Part shown: one piece after another, positions 16,551-30,593 of the stretch | Position numbering within the stretch: position 1 is the stretch's first letter | Layout: each line of letters opens with the position of its first letter | Assembly (NCBI GenBank): GCA_021772015.1 | Contig: JAETNS010000001.1 | Location: forward strand, 186,001-250,000 | Length of the DNA: 64,000 bases | Reading direction: 5' to 3' | Origin: Prevotellaceae bacterium | GTDB taxonomy: Bacteria > Bacteroidota > Bacteroidia > Bacteroidales > Muribaculaceae | Notes under the pieces: model-generated | Told to the model about the DNA's origin: nothing | Database searches by the model: none | Seen by the model: the letters and a program-made list of their open reading frames with translations, nothing else | Translations under genes and position numbers: made by a program

Positions 16551-16820
16551 TCTATCTTCTTTCACCTCCAGGTTATACGCACGGATTCAGTCATACTTGC
16601 TTTTCATCCTCGGTTTGGTGGAAAGTCGGGAGAGTGCCGCGCGGATTGTCTGTGTGAGATGGCCTTGGCTACGTGAGGTGTCCGGCGGGTGAACGCCGGA
16701 AGTCATCGTAAGGTTTTGTAAGTATTGCGTTTTGCCGGAGGGTATCGAGAGTTGGTTACGCATCTCCACGCCCGCTAACGGATAGACGCGTTTCGTCAAA
16801 TAAATAAAGCTTTAATCACA
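16551..16820 (+). promoter_or_regulatory. Leader region of rplK-rplA
   Basis: 270 non-coding bases before rplK. They contain a stable hairpin CCGGCG-GGTGAA-CGCCGG (16682 to 16699) and further GC-rich segments. Ribosomal protein L1 represses its own operon by binding such leaders in other bacteria, so a regulatory leader is plausible; I could not match a specific L1 site. Confidence 0.4.
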
Positions 16821-17264
16821 ATGGCAAAAGAAATTGCTGGACAGATCAAATTGCAGATCAAAGGTGGTGCTGCCAATCCCTCGCCCCCAGTAGGTCCTGC
16901 CCTGGGTTCCAAGGGTATCAACATCATGGAGTTTTGCAAGCAATTCAATGCCCGCACCCAGGATAAGGCCGGTAAGGTTCTGCCTGTAGTAATCACTTAC
17001 TACACCGACAAGAGCTTCGACTTTATCGTTAAGACTCCTCCTGTGGCTATCCAGCTGCTTGAGGCTTCGAAGGTAAAGAAAGGCTCCGCTCAGCCCAACC
17101 GTAACAAGGTTGCTGAAGTGACCTGGGATCAGGTAAAGGAAATCGCTACAGACAAAATGCCCGATTTGAACTGTTTTACCGTTGACTCGGCCATGAGAAT
17201 GGTTGCCGGTACTGCCAGGAGCATGGGTATCACCGTGAAGGGTGCTTTCCCCGAAAACAACTAA
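16821..17264 (+). CDS. rplK: 50S ribosomal protein L11
   Basis: L11 builds the GTPase-associated centre of the large subunit. The 147-residue sequence has the N-terminal motif [21 protein letters not shown] with the Pro-rich factor-binding loop, [12 protein letters not shown], and the C-terminal rRNA-binding part ending [10 protein letters not shown]. Length is nearly typical (141 to 142) with a short C-terminal addition. It is followed by rplA after 15 bases. Confidence 0.98.
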   Translation: MAKEIAGQIKLQIKGGAANPSPPVGPALGSKGINIMEFCKQFNARTQDKAGKVLPVVITYYTDKSFDFIVKTPPVAIQLLEASKVKKGSAQPNRNKVAEVTWDQVKEIATDKMPDLNCFTVDSAMRMVAGTARSMGITVKGAFPENN

Positions 17265-17279
17265 TAAACTTCAATTGAC

Positions 17280-17975
17280 ATGGGAAAACTTACTAAGAAT
17301 CAGAAGTTAGCTTTATCGAAGATTGAAGCCGGGAAGGCCTACTCGCTCGCTGAGGCCGCAGTAAAGGTAAAAGAAACCAACTACGCCAAGTTTGACGCCT
17401 CGTTTGATATAGATGTCCGTCTGGGTGTGGATCCCCGTAAGGCCAATCAGATGGTCCGCGGTGTCGTTACCCTTCCTCACGGAACTGGCAAGCAGGTCCG
17501 CGTACTCGTCCTCTGTACTCCCGACCAGGAGAATGCAGCCAAGGCTGCCGGAGCCGATTATGTTGGTCTTGACGAATACATTGAAAAGATCAAGGGTGGA
17601 TGGACTGACATTGATGTCATCATCACCCAGCCCGCCATCATGGGTAAGATCGGTGCCCTCGGCCGTGTACTCGGTCCGCGTGGCCTGATGCCTAACCCCA
17701 AGAGCGGTACTGTCACTCCTGACGTTGCCAAAGCTGTCGAGGAGGTCAAGAAGGGTAAGATCGATTTCAAGGTAGACAAGAACGGTATCGTCCACACATC
17801 TATCGGTAAGGTATCTTTCACCCCCGAGCAGATGAAGGATAATGCCAAGGAGTTTATCAACACTCTCATCAAGCTCAAGCCTGCTACCGCAAAAGGCACT
17901 TATATCAAGAGTATTTACGTTTCGAGCACAATGGGCCCCGGCATCAAAGTCGACTCTAAAACCATTGACGACTAA
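17280..17975 (+). CDS. rplA: 50S ribosomal protein L1
   Basis: L1 forms the stalk near the E site and controls release of deacylated tRNA; it is also a translational repressor of its operon in other bacteria. The 231-residue protein shows [38 protein letters not shown] (the family signature) and a terminal [13 protein letters not shown]. Length matches the family (about 230). Cotranscribed with rplK and rplJ. Confidence 0.98.
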   Translation: MGKLTKNQKLALSKIEAGKAYSLAEAAVKVKETNYAKFDASFDIDVRLGVDPRKANQMVRGVVTLPHGTGKQVRVLVLCTPDQENAAKAAGADYVGLDEYIEKIKGGWTDIDVIITQPAIMGKIGALGRVLGPRGLMPNPKSGTVTPDVAKAVEEVKKGKIDFKVDKNGIVHTSIGKVSFTPEQMKDNAKEFINTLIKLKPATAKGTYIKSIYVSSTMGPGIKVDSKTIDD

Positions 17976-17995
17976 TCTCAAAAAAGACTACGACA

Positions 17996-18520
17996 ATGAA
18001 AAAAGAAGAGAAAGGACTCATCATATCGAAAATCGCTGACACTATCAAGGAGTATGGCTGCTTCTACCTCGTGGAGACCGCCGGCCTCGATGCCGAGAAG
18101 ACATCCGCGCTTCGCCGCGAGTGCTTCAAGGGCGACATCAAACTGATGGTTGTCAAGAATACTCTGCTCCACAAGGCTCTTGAGTCTCTTGATGGCAACT
18201 ACGAGGAGCTCTATCCCGCTCTCAAGGGTGCAAGCTCAATCATGTGTGCCAACGTGGGCAACGCCCCCGCAAAGCTCCTCAAGAGCTTCCGCAAAAAGGA
18301 CGATGTCCTGCCCCGTCTCAAGGCCGCTTATGTTGAAGAGACAGTATATGTTGGTGAAGACCAGCTCGAGACTCTTGCAAGCATCAAGAGCAAGAACGAG
18401 CTTATCGCCGACGTTGTGGCTCTGCTTCAGTCGCCTGCCAAGAATGTCATCTCTGCCCTCCAGTCCGGTGGCAATACCATTCATGGCATCCTCGAAACTC
18501 TCTCCAAGAAGGAGGCATAA
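17996..18520 (+). CDS. rplJ: 50S ribosomal protein L10
   Basis: L10 anchors the L7/L12 stalk to the ribosome. The 174-residue protein has the N-terminal rRNA-binding domain (KIADTIKEYGCFYLVETAGL, LMVVKNTLLHKAL) and a C-terminal helix (about 135 to 170) that binds L7/L12 dimers. It lies 20 bases after rplA, so there is no separate L10 leader of the E. coli kind in this gap. Confidence 0.96.
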   Translation: MKKEEKGLIISKIADTIKEYGCFYLVETAGLDAEKTSALRRECFKGDIKLMVVKNTLLHKALESLDGNYEELYPALKGASSIMCANVGNAPAKLLKSFRKKDDVLPRLKAAYVEETVYVGEDQLETLASIKSKNELIADVVALLQSPAKNVISALQSGGNTIHGILETLSKKEA

Positions 18521-18580
18521 CAGCACCTTCGCCAACATTCACATTCAACAAAACGCAAACACTCAAAAAACAATACTACA

Positions 18581-18955
<375 letters not shown>

Positions 18956-18983
18956 TACTTCGCCTGATCCCTCAGGCTGTTTT

Positions 18984-19021
18984 GGTTAAGTGTCTGCCGT
19001 CGGCAGACGCTTAACCTTTTT
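18984..19021 (+). terminator. Terminator or attenuator between rplL and rpoB
   Basis: GGTTAAGTGTCTGCCG pairs with CGGCAGACGCTTAACC (one G-T pair), followed by TTTTTG. It lies 28 bases after rplL. In many bacteria partial termination here lowers rpoBC relative to stalk genes. The remaining 200 bases before rpoB hold no clear promoter match. Confidence 0.85.
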
Positions 19022-19220
19022 GTGTAAGAGGGGGTTGTGATTTAACGTAATTTGGCATAGTTTTTGCTAATTTAGGTTTATTTAAGAAAGATTAGCTTAG
19101 CGTCGGCTTGTGACATAGCCCCACGTCTGAATCTAACTTCCATCATATCTGAAGATTAGATGTAATCGACTTCCTCTTGCATATAAAATATCTTTTCGAG
19201 TTCCCTTAACAATATCATAG

Positions 19221-22200
19221 ATGTCATCCAAAGCAAACACCGCAAAGCCCCGCGTAAATTTTGCCTCGGTAAAGAATCCGCTTCCTTACCCTGATTTCCT
19301 CGAGGTCCAGCTCAAGTCGTTCCAGGACTTCCTGCAACTCGACACCCCTCCCGAAAAAAGGAACAACGAGGGACTCTACAAGGTGTTCTCCGAGAATTTC
19401 CCGATCGCAGACACCCGTAATAACTTCGTGCTCGAATTCCTCGACTATTACATCGATCCGCCCCGTTACACTATCGAAGAGTGTCTGGAGCGCGGTCTGA
19501 CATACAGTGTGCCTTTGAAAGCGAAGCTTAAGCTTTACTGCACCGATCCCGATCACGAGGATTTCGCGACTGTGATTCAGGATGTATACCTCGGCCCGAT
19601 CCCTTATATGACCGAGAAGGGCACTTTCGTCATCAACGGAGCGGAGCGCGTCGTTGTGTCGCAGCTCCACCGTTCGCCGGGTGTATTCTTCGGACAGAGC
19701 ACCCACTCCAACGGCACGAAGCTTTATTCTGCCCGTATCATCCCCTTCCGCGGCTCTTGGATCGAGTTTGCGACGGACATCAACAATGTCATGTATGCCT
19801 ACATCGACCGCAAGAAGAAGCTCCCTGTGACGACTCTTCTGCGCGCTATCGGCCTCGAGACCGACAAGGACATCATCGACATTTTCGACCTGGCCGAAGA
19901 GGTCAAGGTCAACAAGACTAATTTGAAGAAGGCTCTCGGCCGCAAGCTTGCCGCCCGTGTGCTGCGCACTTGGGTGGAAGACTTTGTCGACGAGGATACC
20001 GGCGAGATGGTCTCCATCGAGCGTAACGAGGTTGTGATCGACCGCGAGAAGGAGCTTGACGAGGAGGGTATCGACCTCATTCTCGAATCGGGAGTGGATA
20101 CTATTCTGCTCCACAAGGAGGAAGCCAATTCGTCGGATTACGCCATCATCTTCAACACTCTACAGAAAGATACAACCAACTCCGAAAAGGAGGCTATACA
20201 ATATATATACAGGCAGCTGCGCAACGCCGAGCCGCCAGATGACGCTTCGGCCAGGGAGGTGATCACAAACCTCTTCTTCTCCGAGAAACGTTACGATCTC
20301 GGTGAGGTGGGCCGCTACCGTATCAACAAAAAGCTTTCCCTTGACACCTCGATGGATGTCAAGGTGCTTACCAAAGAGGACATCATCGAGATCATCAAGT
20401 ATCTGATCGAGCTGATCAACTCCAAGACCGATGTGGATGATATCGACCACCTGAGCAACCGCCGTGTCCGTACTGTCGGCGAGCAGCTCTACAACCAGTT
20501 CGGTGTCGGTCTTGCCCGCATGTCGCGTACTATCCGCGAGCGCATGAATGTCCGCGACAATGAGGTGTTCACCCCGATCGACCTGATCAACGCCAAGACG
20601 ATATCGTCGGTGATCAACACCTATTTCGGTACCAACGCACTGTCGCAGTTCATGGACCAGACCAATCCTCTGGCCGAGATCACCCACAAGCGCCGTCTGT
20701 CGGCCCTTGGCCCCGGCGGTCTGTCGCGCGAGCGTGCAGGCTTCGAGGTTCGAGACGTCCACTATACCCATTATGGCCGTCTCTGTCCGATCGAGACCCC
20801 TGAAGGTCCGAATATCGGTCTTATCTCCTCCCTTTGCGTTTACGCCAAGATCAATGACCTCGGCTTTATCGAGACACCTTACCGCAAGGTTGAGAATGGC
20901 GTTGTCGATCTCGACAACAATGATGTCACCTATCTCACCGCCGAGATGGAGGAGGGCAAGATGATTGCTCAAGGCAACGCGCCTGTTCATGAAGATGGAT
21001 CGTTCATCAATCCGAAGGTCAAGGCGCGTCAGGATGCCGACTTCCCGATCGTGCCCGGCAATGAGATCGAGCTGATGGATGTGTCTCCCCAGCAGATCGC
21101 GTCAATAGCCGCGTCGCTTATCCCCTTCCTGGAACATGACGACGCTAACCGCGCGCTGATGGGATCCAACATGATGCGCCAGGCTGTGCCTCTGATGCGT
21201 TCGGAGGCTCCAATCGTCGGTACCGGCATCGAGGGGCAGCTCGTACGCGACTCCCGCACCCAGATCATGGCCGAGGGAGACGGAGTCATCGAGTTTGTCG
21301 ACGCGACTACGATCCGCATCCGTTACGACCGCACCGACGAAGAGGAATTTGTCTCCTTCGAGGATGCCGTCAAGGAATACAACATACCGAAATGGCGCAA
21401 AACCAACCAGTCGACAACCATCGACCTGCGCCCGATCTGTTCCCGTGGCCAGCGTGTTTCCAAGGGTGACATCCTGACCGAGGGTTACGCCACCGAGAAT
21501 GGAGAACTCGCCCTCGGTCGCAACCTGAAAGTGGCTTTCATGCCCTGGAAAGGTTACAACTATGAGGATGCCATTGTGCTCAACGAGCGTATGGTCAAGG
21601 AAGACATCCTTACCTCCGTCCATGTTGATGAATATTCCCTTGAAGTCCGCGAGACCAAGCGAGGAATGGAGGAACTCACTTCCGATATCCCCAATGTCTC
21701 CGAGGATGCCACCAAGGATCTCGACGAACGCGGTATCATACGTCTGGGAGCGCATGTGGTTCCCGGTGACATCATGATCGGTAAGATCACCCCTAAAGGT
21801 GAGTCTGATCCCACCCCCGAGGAGAAACTGCTCCGCGCGATCTTCGGCGACAAGGCCGGCGACGTGAAGGATGCTTCACTCAAGGCTTCCCCGTCGCTCA
21901 AAGGTGTCGTCATCGGCACCAACCTATTCTCGCGCGCCAACAAGACCGGCCGCCGCAACAAAGCCACCCAGGCTCTGCTGCCTAAACTCGACGAAGAGTA
22001 TGAGGAACGTCTCAACAGTCTGAAAGATCTGTTGGTCAACAAGCTGATGGTTCTCACCGAGGGCCGTACATCTGCCGGAGTCAAGGATTTCCTTGGTACT
22101 GACATCATTCCCAAGGGAGCGAATTTCGTACCGTCAGTCCTTAAAGGTATCGACTATGACACCATCAACCTCTCGAAATGGACAGCTGACGCTCACCAGA

Positions 22201-23042
22201 ACGACCTCATCCGCCAGACAATTGTCAACTACCTCCGCAAGTCGAAGGAGATCGACGCAGAGCTGCGCCGCAAGAAGTTCGACATCTCCATAGGTGACGA
22301 GCTCCCCTCCGGCATCATACAGATCGCCAAGGTCTATATCGCCAAGAAGCGTAAGATCGGTGTGGGCGACAAGATGGCCGGCCGTCACGGTAACAAGGGT
22401 ATCGTCTCACGCGTTGTCCGCCAGGAAGACATGCCGTTCCTCGCTGACGGCACGCCGGTCGATATATGCCTCAACCCTCTGGGTGTGCCTTCACGTATGA
22501 ACCTGGGGCAGATCTTCGAGACCGTCCTCGGATGGGCAGGCCGTGAGCTTGGCGAGAAATTCGCCACTCCCATCTTCGACGGAGCGACAATGGATGACCT
22601 CAACGAATGGACCGACAAGGCCGGCCTTCCCCGTTACGGAAAGACCTATCTCTACGACGGCGGAACAGGTGAGCGTTTCGACCAGCCCGCTACTGTCGGT
22701 GTGATCTACATGCTCAAACTCGGTCACATGGTCGAGGACAAGATGCATGCCCGTTCGATCGGCCCGTACTCCCTCATCACCCAGCAGCCTCTCGGCGGTA
22801 AGGCCCAGTTCGGAGGTCAGCGTTTCGGAGAGATGGAGGTCTGGGCGCTCGAGGCATTCGGCGCGTCCCATATCCTCCAGGAGATCCTGACGATCAAGTC
22901 AGACGATGTCACCGGACGTTCCAAGGCTTATGAGGCCATCGTCAAGGGAGAACCGATGCCGACTCCCGGTATTCCGGAATCCCTCAACGTGCTCCTCCAC
23001 GAGCTTCAGGGTCTCGGTCTGAGCATCAACCTTGAGCAATAA
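19221..23042 (+). CDS. rpoB: DNA-directed RNA polymerase subunit beta
   Basis: Catalytic core subunit of RNA polymerase and the target of rifampicin. At 1273 residues it has the family landmarks in order: [19 protein letters not shown], the rifampicin-pocket region ([34 protein letters not shown]), [41 protein letters not shown] and the terminal [24 protein letters not shown]. The rifampicin region looks wild type ([18 protein letters not shown]). Length is typical of Bacteroidetes. The rpoC gene follows after 98 bases. Confidence 0.99.
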   Translation: MSSKANTAKPRVNFASVKNPLPYPDFLEVQLKSFQDFLQLDTPPEKRNNEGLYKVFSENFPIADTRNNFVLEFLDYYIDPPRYTIEECLERGLTYSVPLKAKLKLYCTDPDHEDFATVIQDVYLGPIPYMTEKGTFVINGAERVVVSQLHRSPGVFFGQSTHSNGTKLYSARIIPFRGSWIEFATDINNVMYAYIDRKKKLPVTTLLRAIGLETDKDIIDIFDLAEEVKVNKTNLKKALGRKLAARVLRTWVEDFVDEDTGEMVSIERNEVVIDREKELDEEGIDLILESGVDTILLHKEEANSSDYAIIFNTLQKDTTNSEKEAIQYIYRQLRNAEPPDDASAREVITNLFFSEKRYDLGEVGRYRINKKLSLDTSMDVKVLTKEDIIEIIKYLIELINSKTDVDDIDHLSNRRVRTVGEQLYNQFGVGLARMSRTIRERMNVRDNEVFTPIDLINAKTISSVINTYFGTNALSQFMDQTNPLAEITHKRRLSALGPGGLSRERAGFEVRDVHYTHYGRLCPIETPEGPNIGLISSLCVYAKINDLGFIETPYRKVENGVVDLDNNDVTYLTAEMEEGKMIAQGNAPVHEDGSFINPKVKARQDADFPIVPGNEIELMDVSPQQIASIAASLIPFLEHDDANRALMGSNMMRQAVPLMRSEAPIVGTGIEGQLVRDSRTQIMAEGDGVIEFVDATTIRIRYDRTDEEEFVSFEDAVKEYNIPKWRKTNQSTTIDLRPICSRGQRVSKGDILTEGYATENGELALGRNLKVAFMPWKGYNYEDAIVLNERMVKEDILTSVHVDEYSLEVRETKRGMEELTSDIPNVSEDATKDLDERGIIRLGAHVVPGDIMIGKITPKGESDPTPEEKLLRAIFGDKAGDVKDASLKASPSLKGVVIGTNLFSRANKTGRRNKATQALLPKLDEEYEERLNSLKDLLVNKLMVLTEGRTSAGVKDFLGTDIIPKGANFVPSVLKGIDYDTINLSKWTADAHQNDLIRQTIVNYLRKSKEIDAELRRKKFDISIGDELPSGIIQIAKVYIAKKRKIGVGDKMAGRHGNKGIVSRVVRQEDMPFLADGTPVDICLNPLGVPSRMNLGQIFETVLGWAGRELGEKFATPIFDGATMDDLNEWTDKAGLPRYGKTYLYDGGTGERFDQPATVGVIYMLKLGHMVEDKMHARSIGPYSLITQQPLGGKAQFGGQRFGEMEVWALEAFGASHILQEILTIKSDDVTGRSKAYEAIVKGEPMPTPGIPESLNVLLHELQGLGLSINLEQ

Positions 23043-23066
23043 TACGCCGATTTTCCCGTTATTAAT

Positions 23067-23090
23067 ATCCCCGGCTTGGAAGCCGGGGAT
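23067..23090 (+). other. Perfect palindromic hairpin between rpoB and rpoC
   Basis: ATCCCCGGCTT-GG-AAGCCGGGGAT gives 11-base arms around a two-base centre, with no T-run after it. It may be an RNA processing or stability element separating the rpoB and rpoC messages. Confidence 0.6.
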
Positions 23091-23140
23091 CTCCGACGGG
23101 GAATCAGATATTTTTTCAGCTAAAAACACCAACAACATAT

Positions 23141-27454
<4,314 letters not shown>

Positions 27455-27483
27455 CGACAGTCAGACACATAAGTTATAAAACG

Positions 27484-27522
27484 AAAAAGGCGGCTGATCC
27501 ATCAGGATCGGTCGCCTTTTTT
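27484..27522 (+). terminator. Terminator of the rpoBC operon
   Basis: GGCGGCTGATCC/GGATCGGTCGCC stem with ATCA loop, preceded by AAAAA and followed by TTTTTTAT. It is symmetric enough to work on either strand. Confidence 0.9.
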
Positions 27523-27586
27523 ATAAGAGAGTGTTTAATAACCACTGCCTTATTGCCATACTGAAATTGTTAAAAATAAGGAAGAT

Positions 27587-27617
27587 TTTGTGGATATGTG
27601 AAAAAGTTGTAAATTTG
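27587..27617 (+). promoter_or_regulatory. Promoter of the candidate structured RNA
   Basis: TTTG at 27587 to 27590, 19 bases, TAAATTTG at 27610 to 27617. The predicted start is near 27624, with no coding sequence for about 400 bases. Confidence 0.7.
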
Positions 27618-27623
27618 CAGAGT

Positions 27624-27931
27624 CGGTTAGCCCGGAGGGGCAGACCGGTTACATATGTAAAGAACGTTTCATGACGTTTGTCTTCTATCCTTAAAATTCT
27701 CGCAAAATTTCAAGACAGAGAAGATGATGCAACGAAACCGTTCGCGCTGATTGTGGAAATCAATCTCCATTTTCGCGCTGGCTGCCCCGACTTTCGGGAG
27801 ATGTCGGCATGGAAAATGGTGTTTTCCATATCCAAGGCGTGGGCTGACTGACGTTGCTTATCCTCTGTCGATGGCAATGCGAGAAGCCTTAAGGATGGGA
27901 TAAGCAAAGTGATGCAGATCCCGCCTTTTTT
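27624..27931 (+). ncRNA. Candidate structured non-coding RNA, 6S-like rod
   Basis: About 308 bases with a promoter at the 5' end and a terminator (GGGAT/ATCCC, then GCCTTTTTT) at the 3' end, and no good ORF inside. Co-linear nested pairings run along it: 27687-27694 with 27889-27896 (ATCCTTAA/TTAAGGAT), 27697-27703 with 27879-27885 (TTCTCGC/GCGAGAA), 27714-27720 with 27863-27869 (GACAGAG/CTCTGTC), 27729-27734 with 27852-27857 (GCAACG/CGTTGC), then 27767-27774 with 27812-27819 (CCATTTTC/GAAAATGG). A long rod broken by internal loops recalls 6S RNA, which mimics an open promoter and binds RNA polymerase. The structure is seen; the 6S identity is a guess. It lacks the conserved RNase P and tmRNA sequences I know. 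Confidence 0.55.
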
Positions 27932-28027
27932 ATGTATGTAGACACACAAGGAAGAATATCTCATCGGCGGCGAGGGATCGGCCGCCCCCAGCAGTTGCCC
28001 CCGACACGAACTTAGGGGATACCAATT

Positions 28028-28558
28028 ATGAAAAGCAGGTTACTCCTGTCTCTTGCTGTGGCTGTGCTGGCCTCCTCCCTGCCGGCCTTCGCCCAGAAGA
28101 AAGATCCCAATCCCAAGAAATGGGAAGCCGCACAGGCTCGAATGATTCAGCCTGAAGTACGCTCGTTTGTCACCCCACAGATCTGCGACATACAGATGTT
28201 GAGCAAGACGAGGGAATCGTATGGCCCATACTATTTCCCTTTAAGTAATTCGATCGACTCGAATGTGACAAAGGGTGAGATTGAGAATGATGAAAAGAGA
28301 GCCATGTATCGTGCTTGCCAGGAGGCAGATGCCGATGCCATCATCGAGCCACTGTTTGACTCATATGTGTATGATAAGGATACCAAGACTCTTGTTGTGG
28401 AATTATCAGGATATCCGGTGAAATACACCAATTTCCGTCCTGCCTCCAAGGATGAAATCCAGATGATTCAGGTTGTCTATCCACAGTCGACTTCAGTTCT
28501 CGTTCACGCTGATCCCAATCAGGTCGCATTGCCCAAGCAGGAGGGTTCTACCAAATAA
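28028..28558 (+). CDS. Exported protein of unknown function
   Basis: A 176-residue product with a clear Sec signal peptide (MKSRLLLSLAVAVLASSLPAFAQ, cut after FAQ by the AxA-like rule). The mature part has no membrane helix or family I recognise. A stretch CQEADADAIIEPLFDSYVYDKDTKTLVVELSGYPVKYTNF suggests a small periplasmic beta-containing domain. Two more exported proteins follow on the same strand (78 and 143 bases apart), so this may be a cell-envelope unit. No role can be assigned. Confidence 0.75.
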   Translation: MKSRLLLSLAVAVLASSLPAFAQKKDPNPKKWEAAQARMIQPEVRSFVTPQICDIQMLSKTRESYGPYYFPLSNSIDSNVTKGEIENDEKRAMYRACQEADADAIIEPLFDSYVYDKDTKTLVVELSGYPVKYTNFRPASKDEIQMIQVVYPQSTSVLVHADPNQVALPKQEGSTK

Positions 28559-28636
28559 CCTTGTCAGACGACAACATATAGCATACAAATCTAAACCAAA
28601 CCTATGGGGATTCCCCCCGAATAAAATTTTTCGCAT

Positions 28637-29389
28637 ATGAAAAAGTTTTTGTTATTCGCGGCTGCGGTTGTAATGGCCGTTTCCGCTTCTTCACAGGTTG
28701 TGACTTCCTATTCTTACAACAAATCAAAAAGTGCCACTATGTGGTATGCCCGTCTGGGGCTGTCGGTCAACAATGTGACCGGCGGAGACATGGTAAAGTC
28801 GATCAACGACTTTGATGACTACACTGAAACCTCTTTGGGCAGCCGCACCGGGATGTCTATCGACTTCGGTTTCCAACGTCCCATCTCCAACTTCGGTCTC
28901 TACTGGGGGATGGAGCTAGGTATCGGTACCCGTGGGGCTTCCTACAAGGAGACTGACCGAGAAGATAGCGACGAGTGGGAAAAGGGAAAACTCCTTGCCT
29001 GGAATGTGAAATACTCACCTTTCACATTCGGTTACAAGTACTCCGTCACGGATGACCTGAAACTTGACGCTCATCTTGGTATCTACGCCAGCTATGATTT
29101 CGCCGGTACCAAGATGAAAATGGAGGATAGTGACGGAGACAAATGGGATTGGGATGACTTTGAGGATGACTGGGACTATCTCAAGGTTGACGCAGGTATC
29201 CAGGCCGGTATCGGTATCTGGTGGAAACGTTTCAATCTCGACTTTACCTACCAGCGAGGTTTTGTACCGATGTGCAAGCCCACTGTGGAATATTCCATAT
29301 ATTCCAATGGATACTACGTGGGTCACGAATCCGAAACCTACAAGCTGTACTCCAGCAACTTCATGATCCGTCTCGGAGTCGCATTCTGA
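28637..29389 (+). CDS. Outer-membrane beta-barrel-like protein
   Basis: A 250-residue product with signal peptide (FAAAVVMAVSASSQ) and strand patterns typical of small beta-barrels: alternating hydrophobic residues and aromatic girdles, such as STATM-like WYARLGLSVNNV, LYWGMELGIGTRGASYKE, FTFGYKYSVTDDLKLDAHLGIYASYDFAG, and a terminal SSNFMIRLGVAF whose last Phe fits the BAM recognition signal. One extracellular-type loop is very acidic (DSDGDKWDWDDFEDDWD). It is probably an integral outer-membrane protein of the OmpA/OmpW-like or porin type. Function unknown. Confidence 0.8.
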   Translation: MKKFLLFAAAVVMAVSASSQVVTSYSYNKSKSATMWYARLGLSVNNVTGGDMVKSINDFDDYTETSLGSRTGMSIDFGFQRPISNFGLYWGMELGIGTRGASYKETDREDSDEWEKGKLLAWNVKYSPFTFGYKYSVTDDLKLDAHLGIYASYDFAGTKMKMEDSDGDKWDWDDFEDDWDYLKVDAGIQAGIGIWWKRFNLDFTYQRGFVPMCKPTVEYSIYSNGYYVGHESETYKLYSSNFMIRLGVAF

Positions 29390-29436
29390 TGACATTATAT
29401 AGTCAACACAATAAGATGTAAAACCTGAGGGACAAA

Positions 29437-29484
29437 GGCATGGCTGATAACCTGTTGAAGGCGAAAAGCCATGCCTCCCTTTTT
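29437..29484 (+). terminator. Terminator after the beta-barrel gene
   Basis: GGCATGGCT pairs with AGCCATGCC across a 21-base loop, followed by TCCCTTTTT. Confidence 0.8.
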
Positions 29485-29532
29485 ACAGTCAAACCACATT
29501 CCATCCACTAACATGTCAACAATCGTATCTAT

Positions 29533-30381
29533 ATGAAATATTCAATATCAGACCGGATCGCAGGCAGGCGATATCGCCGGATGACCATTATCCCGATTCT
29601 TTTACTCTGCGCTATGCTTGCCGCTCCGTCGGCGATGGCGTTCAAGTTGAAATTGAAGAAAGAGGATAAACCTACGGTTGATTTCGCCGCCTGGGTAAAA
29701 TCAATGGAGCTTCCGTCGACCGACGAGACGGGGAATCGGCTGTTTTACCCGACCAACAATACGGACGACAGTGTGGCGGTTGTGGTGGCTTCCTTGCCTG
29801 TGGAAAAGCTGTCGGCCGAGCAAGCATTCTATGCCGCGATGTTGTATGCAGTGAGCAATCTTGATGAAGAGAGCGGCGACTGCGTGCTTGCGGTTGACTA
29901 CGACAAGAGATCTTTCGTCATCCTTTTGCGCTCCACCCAAGGGGCATCTACCCGCGAGACAACCTATGCCCGCAATCTACGCGTCGAGGCACGTGACGGA
30001 GGGTTGGATTGCCGTGTCACCGGGATTTCAGCCAAATACCGGGACAAGGGGATAATACCCCGCACGGTCGCGCTTGAAAAGCTCCATCCCGAATCCAATG
30101 ACCGTCATGCCGAACTGGTCACGGAATTCACGCGGGTCAACTCCGATTATCTTAACGCGATGGCTTCTTATGCGGCAAGTCGCGGAGATGTCTCGATCAC
30201 TCATCTGCGGGATATCAGGGAGAGTAAGGTCGTGACGGGGATGAATCCCGACGAAGTGACCTTGGTGAAAGGCGCTCCTTTCGAGGTCCGCAAGTCAGGT
30301 GAACGTCTACGGTGGATTTATGGAGACGGCAGTGTGGTGATTTTCACCGACGGCAAAGTCACAAGGGTGACAGGAGGTTGA
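29533..30381 (+). CDS. Exported protein with BamE/SmpA-like C-terminal motif
   Basis: A 282-residue protein whose hydrophobic stretch (ILLLCAMLAAPSAMA, about 22 to 36) looks like a signal peptide after an unusually long positively charged start; an internal Met at 17 would shorten it. The mature part has an alpha/beta character with no named family. Its C-terminus (VTGMNPDEVTLVKGAPFEVRKSGERLRWIYGDGSVVIFTDGKVTRV) resembles the BamE/SmpA fold motif: G-x-D-V, then lxGxP, then W-Y, then f-x-dGkV. BamE-like domains are found in outer-membrane assembly lipoproteins and in many unrelated exported proteins. The resemblance is by eye only. Confidence 0.7.
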   Translation: MKYSISDRIAGRRYRRMTIIPILLLCAMLAAPSAMAFKLKLKKEDKPTVDFAAWVKSMELPSTDETGNRLFYPTNNTDDSVAVVVASLPVEKLSAEQAFYAAMLYAVSNLDEESGDCVLAVDYDKRSFVILLRSTQGASTRETTYARNLRVEARDGGLDCRVTGISAKYRDKGIIPRTVALEKLHPESNDRHAELVTEFTRVNSDYLNAMASYAASRGDVSITHLRDIRESKVVTGMNPDEVTLVKGAPFEVRKSGERLRWIYGDGSVVIFTDGKVTRVTGG

Positions 30382-30418
30382 AAAAAGGCTTCTTTTGACA
30401 TTCTTATGCCGGGTATCG

Positions 30419-30440
30419 ATCAATCGATGCCCGGTTTTTT
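30419..30440 (+). terminator. Terminator upstream of the RiPP locus
   Basis: CCGGGTATCGAT-CA-ATCGATGCCCGG (11 of 12 pairs, one G-T) followed by TTTTTTG. It separates the envelope genes from the RiPP locus. Confidence 0.9.
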
Positions 30441-30453
30441 GTTGGGTGACAAT

Positions 30454-30593
30454 AATTATTTTTAGAAATCTATAAAATAAAATTTCTTAAAAATTATTTT
30501 GAGTTCCAAATAGATGGTGTTACCTTTGTGGCGAAGATCAGTCTCATCTCCGAAACTGACCAGTGCAAATCTAATAAACCAAAACTCATTTAG
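30454..30593 (+). promoter_or_regulatory. RiPP-locus promoter and leader element, copy 1
   Basis: Promoter TTTG (30498 to 30501), 19 bases, TACCTTTG (30521 to 30528), then a leader with a TCAGTCTC/GAAACTGA hairpin around TCTCC. Bases 30454 to about 30600 align with 33039 to 33178 ahead of the precursor genes, including the upstream AATTATTTT and TTTCTTAAAAATT tracts, CTCCGAAACT, and AAAACTC before the ATG. The two hairpins differ in sequence but keep pairing, which argues for a real structure. Confidence 0.7.
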
